A stretch of DNA of 64,000 nucleotides from Bacillus oleivorans (lineage in GTDB: Bacteria > Bacillota > Bacilli > Bacillales > JC228), in contig NZ_OAOP01000001.1 in the NCBI RefSeq assembly GCF_900207585.1, positions 620,001 through 684,000 of the forward strand. Direction: 5' to 3'. Below, in pieces: positions 43,667 to 52,354 of the stretch (position 1 is its first letter; each line of letters opens with the position of its first letter). The notes below the pieces were generated by a model, which was not told the DNA's origin, did no database searches, and was given only the letters and a program-made list of their open reading frames with translations. The translations under genes and the position numbers were made by a program.

Positions 43667-45343
43667 TTATTCGAAGTACGCCCACTTCAGTTGGACATCT
43701 CCAAGACCGGAAACGACAACGTCTTTCAAGTTTTCCTTCTGTAGCCATACGTTTGTATAGAAGTAAATTGGAGCTACTGGAAGCTGTTCCATAAAGATTT
43801 CTTCAGCTTGTTTTAGCATAGCTTCACGAGCAGCTGCATCCTTTTCGGTAGCAGAGTCAAGTAGTAATTGTTTGAAATTAGGATCTTCCCAATTTGTATC
43901 GTTATTTCCTCCCTCTTTATCACGGAACAATTCAAGGAAGTTAATAGGGTCATTAAAGTCACCTAACCAACCCATACGACCAATTTGGTAGTCTCCGTTA
44001 TGAAGCTGGTCAATATAAACTTGCCATTCTATATTTTCTAGACCTACTTCAATACCAAGAACTTCTTTCCACATTTGTTGAACGGCTTGCGCAATTTTAG
44101 CATGCGTATCATCCGTATTGTAAGAAAGAGTGATTTCTGGAAGCTCAGAAACGTCACTTAGACCGAGTTCTTCAAGTCCTTTTTGGAGATGTTCTTTTGC
44201 TAAATCAACTGCATTATCTTCGAAATAACCTTCTTCGTTTTCAGGGAACATAGTAGGAGGGACAATTGCCATCGCTGGTACCTGTCCGCCAAGAGTAATG
44301 TTTTCTACAATCGCTTTACGATTGATTGCGTACGTAAATGCTTTACGGATATTTTCGTTATTAAACGGCTCAGCTTCCGTGTTAAATTTATACCAATAAA
44401 CACCAGTAATTGGCTGAACGTTAAGAATTCCTTGGTCTTTCAAAGATGGAATTGCATCAACTGGAACAGAACCAAATGGATCTCCCGCCCAGTCAATTTC
44501 TCCGTTTTGATACATAGAAAGCTCAGTAGCGTCTTCATTGATCATGTACATATCAACTTTTTCAAGCTTAACTGCGCCTGCATCCCAGTAACCAGGATTT
44601 TTCTCAAGCGTAATTTGGTTTCCGTGCTCCCAAGCAGTCATCACAAATGGACCATTGGAAATGTAATTTTCACCAACATTTGTATGCCAGTCTGGGTTTG
44701 CTTCAGCTGTTGCTTTATGAATTGGATAATAAGTATAGAAAGCAGTTAGTTCTAAGAAATAAGGTGTAGGATTCTCTAATGTTACTTCAAGTGTTTTTGG
44801 ATCAATAACTTTAACACCAATATCTTCTACAGATGCACCAGATTCAGGATCGTTCGCAGCTGCAGCTCCTTTGATGTAATAAAGCTGATAAGCATATTGA
44901 GATTCGTTAGCAGGATCTAATGCCCATTTCCATGCATACGCAAAATCATCAGCTGTAACTGGATCTCCGTTAGACCATTTTGCATCGCGTAAATGGAATG
45001 TGTAAACAGTAGAATCTTCATTTACATCAATTGTTTCTGCCATTGCAGGTTCAGGTTCTCCATTTTGACCAATTCGAGTCAACCCTTCAAATGTTTGAGC
45101 TAAAACACTACTAGAAGTTGTGTCGTTAGCTAGCCCTGGATGTAAAGAGAATGGTTCAGTTTTAATGTTTACACGTAAATGCTGAGCAACATCTGATCCT
45201 TCATCAGTAGTGCCTTCATCGTCTCCATCAGGAGTCTCAGTTTGAGGATCATCTCCAGGCTCTGCTTCGCTGCCGCTACAAGCTGCTAGAAACATAGAAA
45301 GAACGAGCATTAAACCCAGAAATACTAGAAGCTTCTTTTTCAC
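43667..45343 (-). CDS. oppA: Oligopeptide-binding lipoprotein OppA
   Basis: A 558-residue extracytoplasmic solute-binding lipoprotein, first gene of the operon. Signal peptide with lipobox LAAC (Cys at about residue 22), acidic linker, then the family 5 binding fold. EPFSLHPGLAND, QTFEGLTRIG, KWALDPANESQYAYQLYYIK, ITGVYWYKFNTEAEP and GRMGWLGDFNDPINFLELFR follow B. subtilis OppA (Spo0KA) almost word for word. In that organism Opp imports food peptides and the Phr and CSF signals that affect sporulation and competence. GTG start seven bases after GGGGG. Confidence 0.96.
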   Translation of the reverse strand: MKKKLLVFLGLMLVLSMFLAACSGSEAEPGDDPQTETPDGDDEGTTDEGSDVAQHLRVNIKTEPFSLHPGLANDTTSSSVLAQTFEGLTRIGQNGEPEPAMAETIDVNEDSTVYTFHLRDAKWSNGDPVTADDFAYAWKWALDPANESQYAYQLYYIKGAAAANDPESGASVEDIGVKVIDPKTLEVTLENPTPYFLELTAFYTYYPIHKATAEANPDWHTNVGENYISNGPFVMTAWEHGNQITLEKNPGYWDAGAVKLEKVDMYMINEDATELSMYQNGEIDWAGDPFGSVPVDAIPSLKDQGILNVQPITGVYWYKFNTEAEPFNNENIRKAFTYAINRKAIVENITLGGQVPAMAIVPPTMFPENEEGYFEDNAVDLAKEHLQKGLEELGLSDVSELPEITLSYNTDDTHAKIAQAVQQMWKEVLGIEVGLENIEWQVYIDQLHNGDYQIGRMGWLGDFNDPINFLELFRDKEGGNNDTNWEDPNFKQLLLDSATEKDAAAREAMLKQAEEIFMEQLPVAPIYFYTNVWLQKENLKDVVVSGLGDVQLKWAYFE

Positions 45344-45384
45344 AGTGTAACCCCCTATAAATTTTTTTAGCCTAATAAAATGTA

Positions 45385-45444
45385 CCTAAACCTTCATTCC
45401 TATCAATATGTAAGCACTTACAAAAATCTGACGTTAAACTTTCG
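45385..45444 (-). promoter_or_regulatory. opp promoter region with cre-like palindrome and Spo0A-box-like heptamer
   Basis: On the minus strand TTGATA, 16 bases, TACATT is a possible promoter. Just upstream of its -35 is TGTAAGTGCTTACA (45409-45422), a near-perfect palindrome and a 13-of-14 match to the cre consensus on the plus strand. TGTCGAA, the 0A-box sequence, lies at about 45438-45444. Sites are predicted by sequence only. Confidence 0.45.
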
Positions 45445-45739
45445 ACAAAACGTGCAGAAATTTAACAATTATTGATAGAAACACAGGTTTGTAAAGGTTT
45501 TATTAAGCTTACATTAAATCATTATATATACTTGACTATCATTTTGCAATATTTGAAACTAGCGTATTTTTTGGGATAGTAGGAATTTTGTATGAAAAAC
45601 GAATAGTCTGATAAGTGAAATTAGCTTCTTTTTTCCTAGTGTCATTAATTGATAAAATTTCAGGGATTCTGTTATTTTTGAAAAAATAGTAGCATAATAG
45701 AGGAATAATCTGAGAAACAGTTAAGAAGCTGGTGAAAAA

Positions 45740-46648
45740 ATGATTTTATTAGATGTCGTAATTCCAGTCATTGCGATTTTTGCAATTGGTTTTGTCATAC
45801 AGCGGGTTTTTAACTTTGATATCCGGTCGATTTCAACTCTTTCTTTATATGTTTTAACTCCGTTCTTGGTATTTGAGACGTTTTATTCAAATCCTTTAAC
45901 CTGGGATTACCTTTATATCATGCTCTTCTGTGTAGGGTTCTGTTTGATATTGCTTGTCCTTTCCTATTTATATGGAAAGATTCGAAAAAAAAGTAAAACT
46001 GTGACAGCCTCTTTTATGCTAGCTATGACATTTATGAATGCGGGAAATTACGGTGCGCCTCTCATTTATTTTGCGCTAGGGGAAAAAGCTTTTTCTTTAG
46101 CCATCATCGTGATGGTGGTTCAATCGGTTTTAATGAATTCAGTGGGGCTTTTTCTTGCGGCTAATGGCTCCTCTTTCAGGGAAGAAACTTCTTTTTCCCC
46201 GTGGAAGAAGATATTTACTATGCCTGTGCTGTATAGTTTAATTCTAGGGATTCTGCTTCAGTTACTGGAAATTGGGATTCCGGCATCCTTAGATAAACCG
46301 ATTGCGATGTTATCGGATGCAGCGATTCCTATTATAATGCTGGCCTTAGGAATGCAATTAGCACGGATTGAATTTGAAAAGGTGAATTGGTATGAATTAT
46401 CTGTTATAACCCTTGCTCGAATGCTGCTGTCACCAGCCATTGCTATATTGATCTTTTCATTGGTTTCATTAGATCCCCTGCTGGAAAAAGTTCTAATTAT
46501 TGCAGCTGCAATGCCAACTGCTGCCAATATCACTTTATTAGCAATTCAATTTAAAACTGAACCAGACTTTGTCTCGGCCGTTACGTTTATCACGACGATT
46601 TTAAGTATGGTAACGGTGCCGATTCTATTAGTCTTTTTAGGAGTTTAA
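45740..46648 (+). CDS. AEC family (auxin efflux carrier-like) transporter
   Basis: A 302-residue membrane protein with about ten helices in two five-helix halves. LLDVVIPVIAIFAIGFVIQR, MTFMNAGNYGAPLIYFALGE (with the unwound-helix Asn-Gly pattern) and IITLAR...AAAMPTAANITLLA are the family landmarks. Bacterial members export or import organic acids or amino acids such as malate; the substrate here is unknown. ATG start after GAAGCTGGTG. Divergent from opp across a 395-base gap. Confidence 0.87.
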   Translation: MILLDVVIPVIAIFAIGFVIQRVFNFDIRSISTLSLYVLTPFLVFETFYSNPLTWDYLYIMLFCVGFCLILLVLSYLYGKIRKKSKTVTASFMLAMTFMNAGNYGAPLIYFALGEKAFSLAIIVMVVQSVLMNSVGLFLAANGSSFREETSFSPWKKIFTMPVLYSLILGILLQLLEIGIPASLDKPIAMLSDAAIPIIMLALGMQLARIEFEKVNWYELSVITLARMLLSPAIAILIFSLVSLDPLLEKVLIIAAAMPTAANITLLAIQFKTEPDFVSAVTFITTILSMVTVPILLVFLGV

Positions 46649-46686
46649 GGGAGGAGTGGAGGTGCTCGCCATATACTGGACTGTTT

Positions 46687-47182
46687 ATGTGCCGGTGCCA
46701 CCATATATGTGCCGTTCATTGCTGTTTATGTGCCACGGTTCGCCGGTTATGTGCTGGTGCTCGCGGGTTATGTGCCGTTCATCGCTGTTTATGTGCCACT
46801 GCTCGCGGGTTATGTGCCGTTCAACGCTGTTTATGTGCCGGTGCTCGCGGGTTATGTGCCGTTCAACGCTGTTTATGTGCCGCCGCTCGCTGTTTATGTG
46901 CCGTTCAACGCTGTTTATGTGCCGGTGCTCACCATATATGTGCCGTTCAACGCTGTTTATGTGCCGGTGCTCACCATATATGTGCCGTTCAACGCTGTTT
47001 ATGTGCCGCAGCTCGCCGGTTATGTGCCGTTCAACGCTGTTTATGTGCCACGGTTCACCGTTTATGTGCCATTCAACGCTGTTTATGTGCCGTCGCTTAC
47101 CGGTTATGTGCCATTTAACGCTGTTTATGTGCCACGGCTCCCCATTTATATGCCATTCAGCACTAATTATGTGCCGCTACCC
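46687..47182 (+). repeat. Intergenic phased array, family D (copy 1)
   Basis: Twenty-four direct units with the core TTTATGTGCCG and variable GTGCTCGCC or TTCAACGCT spacers. ATGTGCC starts run from 46687 and 46707 in 21-base steps to 47169: from 46707 there are 22 steps of exactly 21. Units alternate between two spacer types, showing a 42-base higher order. It ends within ten bases of the NERD gene stop codon. Family D recurs inverted at 48244-48530 on the other side of that gene. Confidence 0.95.
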
Positions 47183-47187
47183 TTATT

Positions 47188-48150
47188 TCAACCATGCTTA
47201 GGTTTATAATATATTCTTGATTTGTTCGTACCTGTAAATTGTAGATTCATTGAATTTAAAAGCCTATGAGCAATTTTTCGTGACTTAATCCCTAAAAAGT
47301 CCCTGCATTCCTTATTCGTAATCGTAGGTTTTATCAATAACAAATAATCTAAAATCGCCTGTTTATGAGCATCGCGGGAAGTAGCTTTACAATGAGGACA
47401 CTCCCACACCTGATTAGCTCTCTCCATCCCAAACTTTTTACATTCAGGACATTGTATTCCTTTAATGATGTCAGCACTTGAATATTGGTATGTTTTTTGA
47501 GGGTCTATGGAAAGAGGATTATGGCAAGTCAATATGCGTGAAGTTAATTTTCGTAAAGTTTCTTCTTGAAAAATATCTTTTTGATTTTTGCATGCCAGTT
47601 CCTGAATTTTTTCTTCAAGAGCATGGGCATGAAGAATGTAATCTTTATATTTCGGACCAGATCTTGGGTCGATATACGTTCGGGAATCTCCTAGTACCAC
47701 CAAATATTCAATGGGAACATCAAGTTTTAAACCCATCCATTTTACAAACTGCCGGCTTTGTCTTTTTACTTGTTCCAGTGGATCCTCCATAACTTGTTGA
47801 TCGCCATCTTCATTAATGCAAACTAATTGTTTATAACTTTCGTCAAAGTAAAGTTTCCCGCTGATGTCTTTCGCCTCGATTAGAAGAACGAATTTTTGGG
47901 AGATTACCAGAGTATCAATTTGAAATGCTTTATTATCGCAGATTAAGCGGAGACCTCGGAAAATATAGAATTGTTCAGGGGGCAAAAACTCGAGGTAATA
48001 GTCGATTTGTTTTTCACCAGCAACACCTTTCTTTCTTCTGTTGTATTCTTCTCTTAGATCTTTATGAATCCTATGGTTTGGGTTGAGCCTCCTGAATAAA
48101 GCCTCAATAATTAAAATTTGGGTCGGAATAGATCGACTTAACAAATTCAA
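47188..48150 (-). CDS. NERD domain nuclease-like protein with zinc ribbon and winged helix (copy 2)
   Basis: A 320-residue protein: N-terminal helix (MNLLSRSIPTQILIIEALFR), NERD domain with GEKQIDYYL, QIDTLVI and LLIEAKDISG (PD-(D/E)xK-like D...E-x-K), zinc ribbon CPEC...CPHC (about residues 230-250) and a winged-helix-like end with ITNKECRDFLGIKSRKIAHR. This plan suggests a nuclease-related protein that binds nucleic acid. TTG at 48150 lies eight bases after AGGAG; the ATG at 48156 is too close, and copy 1 has the same TTG-AAT start. It is enclosed by inverted family D arrays. Confidence 0.83.
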   Translation of the reverse strand: MNLLSRSIPTQILIIEALFRRLNPNHRIHKDLREEYNRRKKGVAGEKQIDYYLEFLPPEQFYIFRGLRLICDNKAFQIDTLVISQKFVLLIEAKDISGKLYFDESYKQLVCINEDGDQQVMEDPLEQVKRQSRQFVKWMGLKLDVPIEYLVVLGDSRTYIDPRSGPKYKDYILHAHALEEKIQELACKNQKDIFQEETLRKLTSRILTCHNPLSIDPQKTYQYSSADIIKGIQCPECKKFGMERANQVWECPHCKATSRDAHKQAILDYLLLIKPTITNKECRDFLGIKSRKIAHRLLNSMNLQFTGTNKSRIYYKPKHG

Positions 48151-48243
48151 AAGCATCACTCCTAGATTTTTTTAATTTATTTCCATAAATAGGAGTAAAA
48201 ATCCTTTAATTTTCTTTAAAGAAATGTTTTAAACGGTCGGAAT

Positions 48244-48530
48244 GGCACATAAACGTCGGAGAGCGGCACATAAACGTCCAGCCGCGGCACAAAAATGGCG
48301 AGGAATGGCGTATAAACCTCCGGCCGCGGTACATAAATAGCGAGAAGCGGCACATAAACGTCCGGCCGCGGCACATAAATAGCGAGGAGCGGCACATAAA
48401 CGTCCGGTCGCGGCACAAAAATGACGAGGAATGGCACATAAACGTCGGGCAGCGGCACATAAACGTCCGGCCGCGGCACATAAATGACGAGGAATGGAAC
48501 ATAACCGCCTAGCCGCGGCACATAACCGTT
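48244..48530 (-). repeat. Intergenic phased array, family D (copy 2, inverted)
   Basis: Fourteen units with the plus-strand core GGCACATAAACG, the reverse complement of the family D core. Unit starts run from 48244 to 48517 in thirteen steps of exactly 21 bases. Spacers alternate between TCCGGCCGC and AGCGAGGA types. It begins 94 bases 5' of the NERD start, opposite in orientation to copy 1. Confidence 0.95.
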
Positions 48531-48649
48531 GTAAAGCGTAGGTATAACCTGCACAAATGCAACAATCCCATTAATAAATCACCTATCCCCGCCCCACATC
48601 CGCCATTTAATACTTTACTGTGGAATCAGTCAAAAAGAACTAAATTTTT

Positions 48650-48669
48650 TTACAACTAGTTCATAAGTT
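48650..48669. promoter_or_regulatory. Inverted repeat upstream of the secreted nuclease gene
   Basis: ACAACTAGTTCATAAGTTGT has ACAACT/AGTTGT arms. It lies about 140 bases upstream of the nuclease start, before a TATAAT at 48722, so it could be an operator. Prediction only. Confidence 0.3.
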
Positions 48670-48806
48670 GTGATTTGCGTAAAATGTCCGTTAATTTTCA
48701 CTCGAACTCTTTTTATTTCTGTATAATAGGCGCGTGCATCATGTCGATTTTTACTTTTATTTTAAAAAGCAGGAAAAACTATTATGGAAAGAAAGAAGGG
48801 AAATGG

Positions 48807-51659
48807 ATGAAGCAGTTACGTTCAGCGAGTTTAAGGCTTATTTTATCATTCGTTTTAGTGGTTAGCTTAATTTCTCCATTTGTTTCAAAGGCGGAAACAG
48901 CTGATGCGATATCGGTTGCTGAAGCAATTGCAAACAATACGGGTACAGCGACAGTAGAAGGCTATATTGTCGGGCATACAACCGGAACCAACTCATACGA
49001 TAGAGAGGCTCCGTTTGCTAATGATTACAACCTTGCGATCGCAGACTCTCCAACTGAAACAGACCCAGCAAAAATTCTGCCTGTTCAATTAACATCCGAG
49101 TTCAGATTGCAATTTGGTTTGCAAACAAATCCCGATATAATAGGCAGTAAAATTCAGGTGAAAGGCAGTCTGGAACCATATTTCACAGTTCCTGGTTTGA
49201 GGCAGCCAACTTCCATTACATTTGTAGAAGGTGAACCTAACCCGGAAGAGCCAGGTGATCCTCAAGCCCTTACTATAGCAGATGCCAAAACCAAAACTGG
49301 CCAGATGGTCACCATCGAGGGAGTTGTGACCGCTGATAATGACGCGATTGGCGGAGGAAGGCTTTCTACATACATGCAGGACGAAACGGGCGGAATCAAT
49401 ATTTTTGCCTTTGATCCGAGTACCTACCCTTCACTTGATGAAGGGGATCTAGTTGAAGTCACAGGAACGATCACAATATACAATGGATTAACGGAAATCG
49501 AACCAGAAGCAAACGGGATTCAAGTCGTTGCCGAAAATCAGCCGCTGCCAAGTCCGCAAACGATTACGCTTGCAGACTTTATGAATGAAGCGACAGCTGA
49601 GCCGTTTGAGGGAACTCTCGTGCAAGTAGAAGGTTATGTGCAATCTGTGCTAAGCAGCCATGCAGGCGGCGGATACAATGTAACGATTGTAGATGAAGAA
49701 TTCAATGGAACCACTCTTCGCGTTATGGAAGGAACAAACGCGATTTCCTCCATTGAACAGGGTAAGTGGTACTCGTTTACAGGAATCATGAGCCAGTATA
49801 ATTCGTATCAGCTGCTTCCGCGCTCAAGTGAAGACATCCAACTTTTAGAAAATCAGCCGCCTGCACCAGACCCATCAGGAGAATATGAAGCAGTGGTTTC
49901 TCGTGTGGTGGATGGGGACACGATTAACATCACAACACCTGTCTTAGGCACAACAAGTGTTCGTTTTGTCAATATTGATACACCGGAAACATACCATAAT
50001 CCGCAAAATGAATTAGATCAAAGCCAATTGGAGCATGGTCTTGCAGCTAAAGAATATATGAGCACCCTTCTTGAGCCAGGGGATGAGGTCATCGTTAAAG
50101 TCGGTGAAGAACCGCTTGATGATTACGGACGTTTGCTTGCTCAAGTGATCCGTAAAGAGGATAATCTTAATACAAACTTAGAAATGGTGCAAAAGGGATA
50201 TGCCGTTACATACTTTATCTGGCCAGTTGGAGACATGGATGAGTATGAAATCTATCAGGCGGCAGTAAGAGAAGCTAGTCAAGCAGGATTAGGCATTTGG
50301 AATCCTGAGGATCCGCTGTTAGAATTGCCATTTGAGTTCAGAGCGCGTGAACAAGGCGGCGGTCTTGATAAGCCGGTAGGCCATTCTGATACAAAGGAAT
50401 ATGTCGCACCAGAACTTTGGGAAACTGTTCCTGTCGATAAGCGAATTTTCTTCTGGTCTGAAGCGGAAGCACAAGCCGCAGGTTTCACACCAGCAGATGG
50501 TGAAACGAATCCTGAAGAGCCGTCAATTTTCACAATTGCTGATGCTCGTAAATTAGCGGACGGCGAAACTGTAACAGTAGAAGGGGTAATAACTACCGTT
50601 CCTGGAAGCTGGGGCTCTAAAGGATTTTACGTCCAAGATGAAACTGGCGGAATTTATGTTTATCAATCTGGCACTGGTATCTCTCAAGGAGATCTAGTAA
50701 GAATTGAGGGTACTCTTGGGCAATTTAATGAAGAAAAACAGCTGACTAATCCGACAATTAAAGTGCTGTCATCGAATCAGCCTCTTCCTGAAGCAGTGAT
50801 CGTGTCTCCAGCAGAGGTCAATCAAGACGTGCAAGGGGAGTTAGTTAAACTGGACGGAGTTACAATTACCGAAATTAAAGAACAAAGCTATGGAACAGTT
50901 GAATTTTTAGCGGTTAAAGGGGAAGAGTCAGTCCTTGTCCGTATTGATAACCGTACAGGTTATGATTATGCTGCATTTACTTCTCAGTTTAAAGAAGGGG
51001 ACGTCATTAACGTAACGGGGATTGCCAGCATATTCAGAGGTACCTTCCAAGTAAAGCCGCGAGGAGAGGCAGACCTTGAATTATCCTACGTAGATGATTC
51101 GATTGGGTCATTTACTTTTACGACAGCACCTGGAGATGGCAGAAAGACAAAAGTGATATTGACTGGTCAAGAGCTTAAAGATTTTCGCGCAGGAAAACTT
51201 ACGATTCAATTTGATGAAAAAGCTCTTAACTTCTTAGGAGCGGAAAGCTTAACCGATGATTTGACAGACCCAGTCGTTTCTGAAGCAAAAGGAAAAGTTG
51301 AACTGGCATTTGCAAAGCTCGGAGAAACTGGTCTAGAAGGGAACCAAGATTTATATGCCCTTACCTTTGTACAAAAAGGCAAAGCTGATCAGGCTTGGAA
51401 CATTCAAGTAAAAGATATTTTTCTAGCAGACTCTGAAGGGAATGAAGAAGAACAGGCTGGGTTCATCTACTATTTTTCTGGTGAAACATCAAGTCTATCA
51501 GGCGATGTTAACGGAGATGGTCAAGTATCACTGGCTGATCTTGCTTTACTATCAGCCTTAATTGGCACAGAGTCAGAAGCAGAAATCGAAAAAGCGGATC
51601 TTAATCAGGATGGGCAAGTAGATGAGAAAGATTATAAGATTCTTGTAAAATTCATTTAA
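48807..51659 (+). CDS. Secreted multidomain nuclease: OB-folds, thermonuclease, cohesin-like and dockerin domains
   Basis: A 950-residue exported protein. Order: signal peptide (about 1-30, ending FVSKAETA), three OB-fold/YhcR-type modules (about 35-345, each with VTIEGVVTAD or similar), a staphylococcal-nuclease domain (about 358-500; VVDGDTINI, VRFVNIDTPE, RLLAQV), another OB module (about 570-755), a cohesin-like beta domain (about 765-880) and a C-terminal dockerin (about 897-950) with two calcium loops, DVNGDGQVSLAD and DLNQDGQVDEKD. It probably degrades extracellular DNA or RNA. The ATG at 48807 follows GAAGGG. YhcR of B. subtilis is comparable but has other C-terminal parts. Confidence 0.88.
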   Translation: MKQLRSASLRLILSFVLVVSLISPFVSKAETADAISVAEAIANNTGTATVEGYIVGHTTGTNSYDREAPFANDYNLAIADSPTETDPAKILPVQLTSEFRLQFGLQTNPDIIGSKIQVKGSLEPYFTVPGLRQPTSITFVEGEPNPEEPGDPQALTIADAKTKTGQMVTIEGVVTADNDAIGGGRLSTYMQDETGGINIFAFDPSTYPSLDEGDLVEVTGTITIYNGLTEIEPEANGIQVVAENQPLPSPQTITLADFMNEATAEPFEGTLVQVEGYVQSVLSSHAGGGYNVTIVDEEFNGTTLRVMEGTNAISSIEQGKWYSFTGIMSQYNSYQLLPRSSEDIQLLENQPPAPDPSGEYEAVVSRVVDGDTINITTPVLGTTSVRFVNIDTPETYHNPQNELDQSQLEHGLAAKEYMSTLLEPGDEVIVKVGEEPLDDYGRLLAQVIRKEDNLNTNLEMVQKGYAVTYFIWPVGDMDEYEIYQAAVREASQAGLGIWNPEDPLLELPFEFRAREQGGGLDKPVGHSDTKEYVAPELWETVPVDKRIFFWSEAEAQAAGFTPADGETNPEEPSIFTIADARKLADGETVTVEGVITTVPGSWGSKGFYVQDETGGIYVYQSGTGISQGDLVRIEGTLGQFNEEKQLTNPTIKVLSSNQPLPEAVIVSPAEVNQDVQGELVKLDGVTITEIKEQSYGTVEFLAVKGEESVLVRIDNRTGYDYAAFTSQFKEGDVINVTGIASIFRGTFQVKPRGEADLELSYVDDSIGSFTFTTAPGDGRKTKVILTGQELKDFRAGKLTIQFDEKALNFLGAESLTDDLTDPVVSEAKGKVELAFAKLGETGLEGNQDLYALTFVQKGKADQAWNIQVKDIFLADSEGNEEEQAGFIYYFSGETSSLSGDVNGDGQVSLADLALLSALIGTESEAEIEKADLNQDGQVDEKDYKILVKFI

Positions 51660-51666
51660 AAAAGGG

Positions 51667-51697
51667 GAACTAGGTTCGCAGCCTAGTTCTTTTTTAT
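51667..51697 (+). terminator. Terminator after the secreted nuclease gene
   Basis: GAACTAGG and CCTAGTTC pair around TTCGCAG with six T following. Confidence 0.9.
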
Positions 51698-51799
51698 CAA
51701 AATGTAGTGAAATTAAATCAAATTGGCAGGAGATATTTAGTCAAGGATGTAATAAACTGTCTTTCTGGAGACGCATACACACAAAATTTTATTTCTATG

Positions 51800-51978
51800 C
51801 GGACATAGGATACGTTATTCTTATAAATTACCCTGTTTTGATGAGCTAAAAGGACATCAGATCCGTTATTTTACATAAAACATCATAAAATCACTGTCTT
51901 TTACTGAAATAACGGAACCCGTGTCCTGTAATTTTGGAGATTACCCTTTTTTTCTCAAATAACGGATCCTATGTCCGT
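51800..51978. repeat. Palindromic intergenic element, family G (copy 2)
   Basis: Same forward-forward-reverse-reverse order as at 16806-16984: GGACATAGGATACGTTATT (51800-51819), AAAGGACATCAGATCCGTTA (51849-51868), AATAACGGAACCCGTGTCCT (51909-51928) and AATAACGGATCCTATGTCCG (51958-51977). The flanking gap (51698-52354) otherwise holds only the putative Spo0A boxes. Confidence 0.85.
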
Positions 51979-52189
51979 AAAATATGACCACTGACCACTT
52001 GCCACGTACCATCCATGGATCAAAATTAATGACAATACAACTAATCTAGTTTTACAATTAGGCAAAAAATACCCACTTCACACATTTTCTGAAATGAGAT
52101 AGGAAATTATTTTAGGAATTTTATATCTAATATTTTTTACAGGAGCGCAGTCATTACTACTATTAATAGTTCGAAAGATTCACCCTTTT

Positions 52190-52247
52190 TTGTCGAACAT
52201 ATACGTGATAGAGTAATATTGTCGAATATATAGGTAATTTATACCTA
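52190..52247 (+). promoter_or_regulatory. Paired Spo0A-box-like repeats and inverted repeat before the protease gene
   Basis: TTGTCGAACATATA (52190-52203) and TTGTCGAATATATA (52219-52232) are direct repeats 29 bases apart, each holding TGTCGAA, the known 0A box. TAGGTAATTTATACCTA follows directly (52232-52248). Transition-state control of extracellular proteases is usual in Bacillus. Confidence 0.5.
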
Positions 52248-52354
52248 ATGAACTTAGACAAAAATACTACTTTTGGGCTGTTACTGTGAAAAAAGACTTA
52301 TGATAATTTTAAAGAGTAATGTTCAAATTTTTCAGAAAAGGGAGGAAAAGGAAT

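Noticed and set aside
46656-47209. Three overlapping long reading frames encoding Cys/Met- or Val/Tyr-rich heptad repeats
   Set aside because: They are the three frames of the family D array. A 21-base period keeps all frames open; there is no ribosome site or codon bias, and the frames compete equally.
3391-48530. CRISPR interpretation of the arrays
   Set aside because: Repeats are only 10-14 bases with 7-10 base spacers, spacers recur, and there are no cas genes.
48206-48554. Two open frames of about 100 residues on the minus strand
   Set aside because: Frames of the inverted family D array, same reason.
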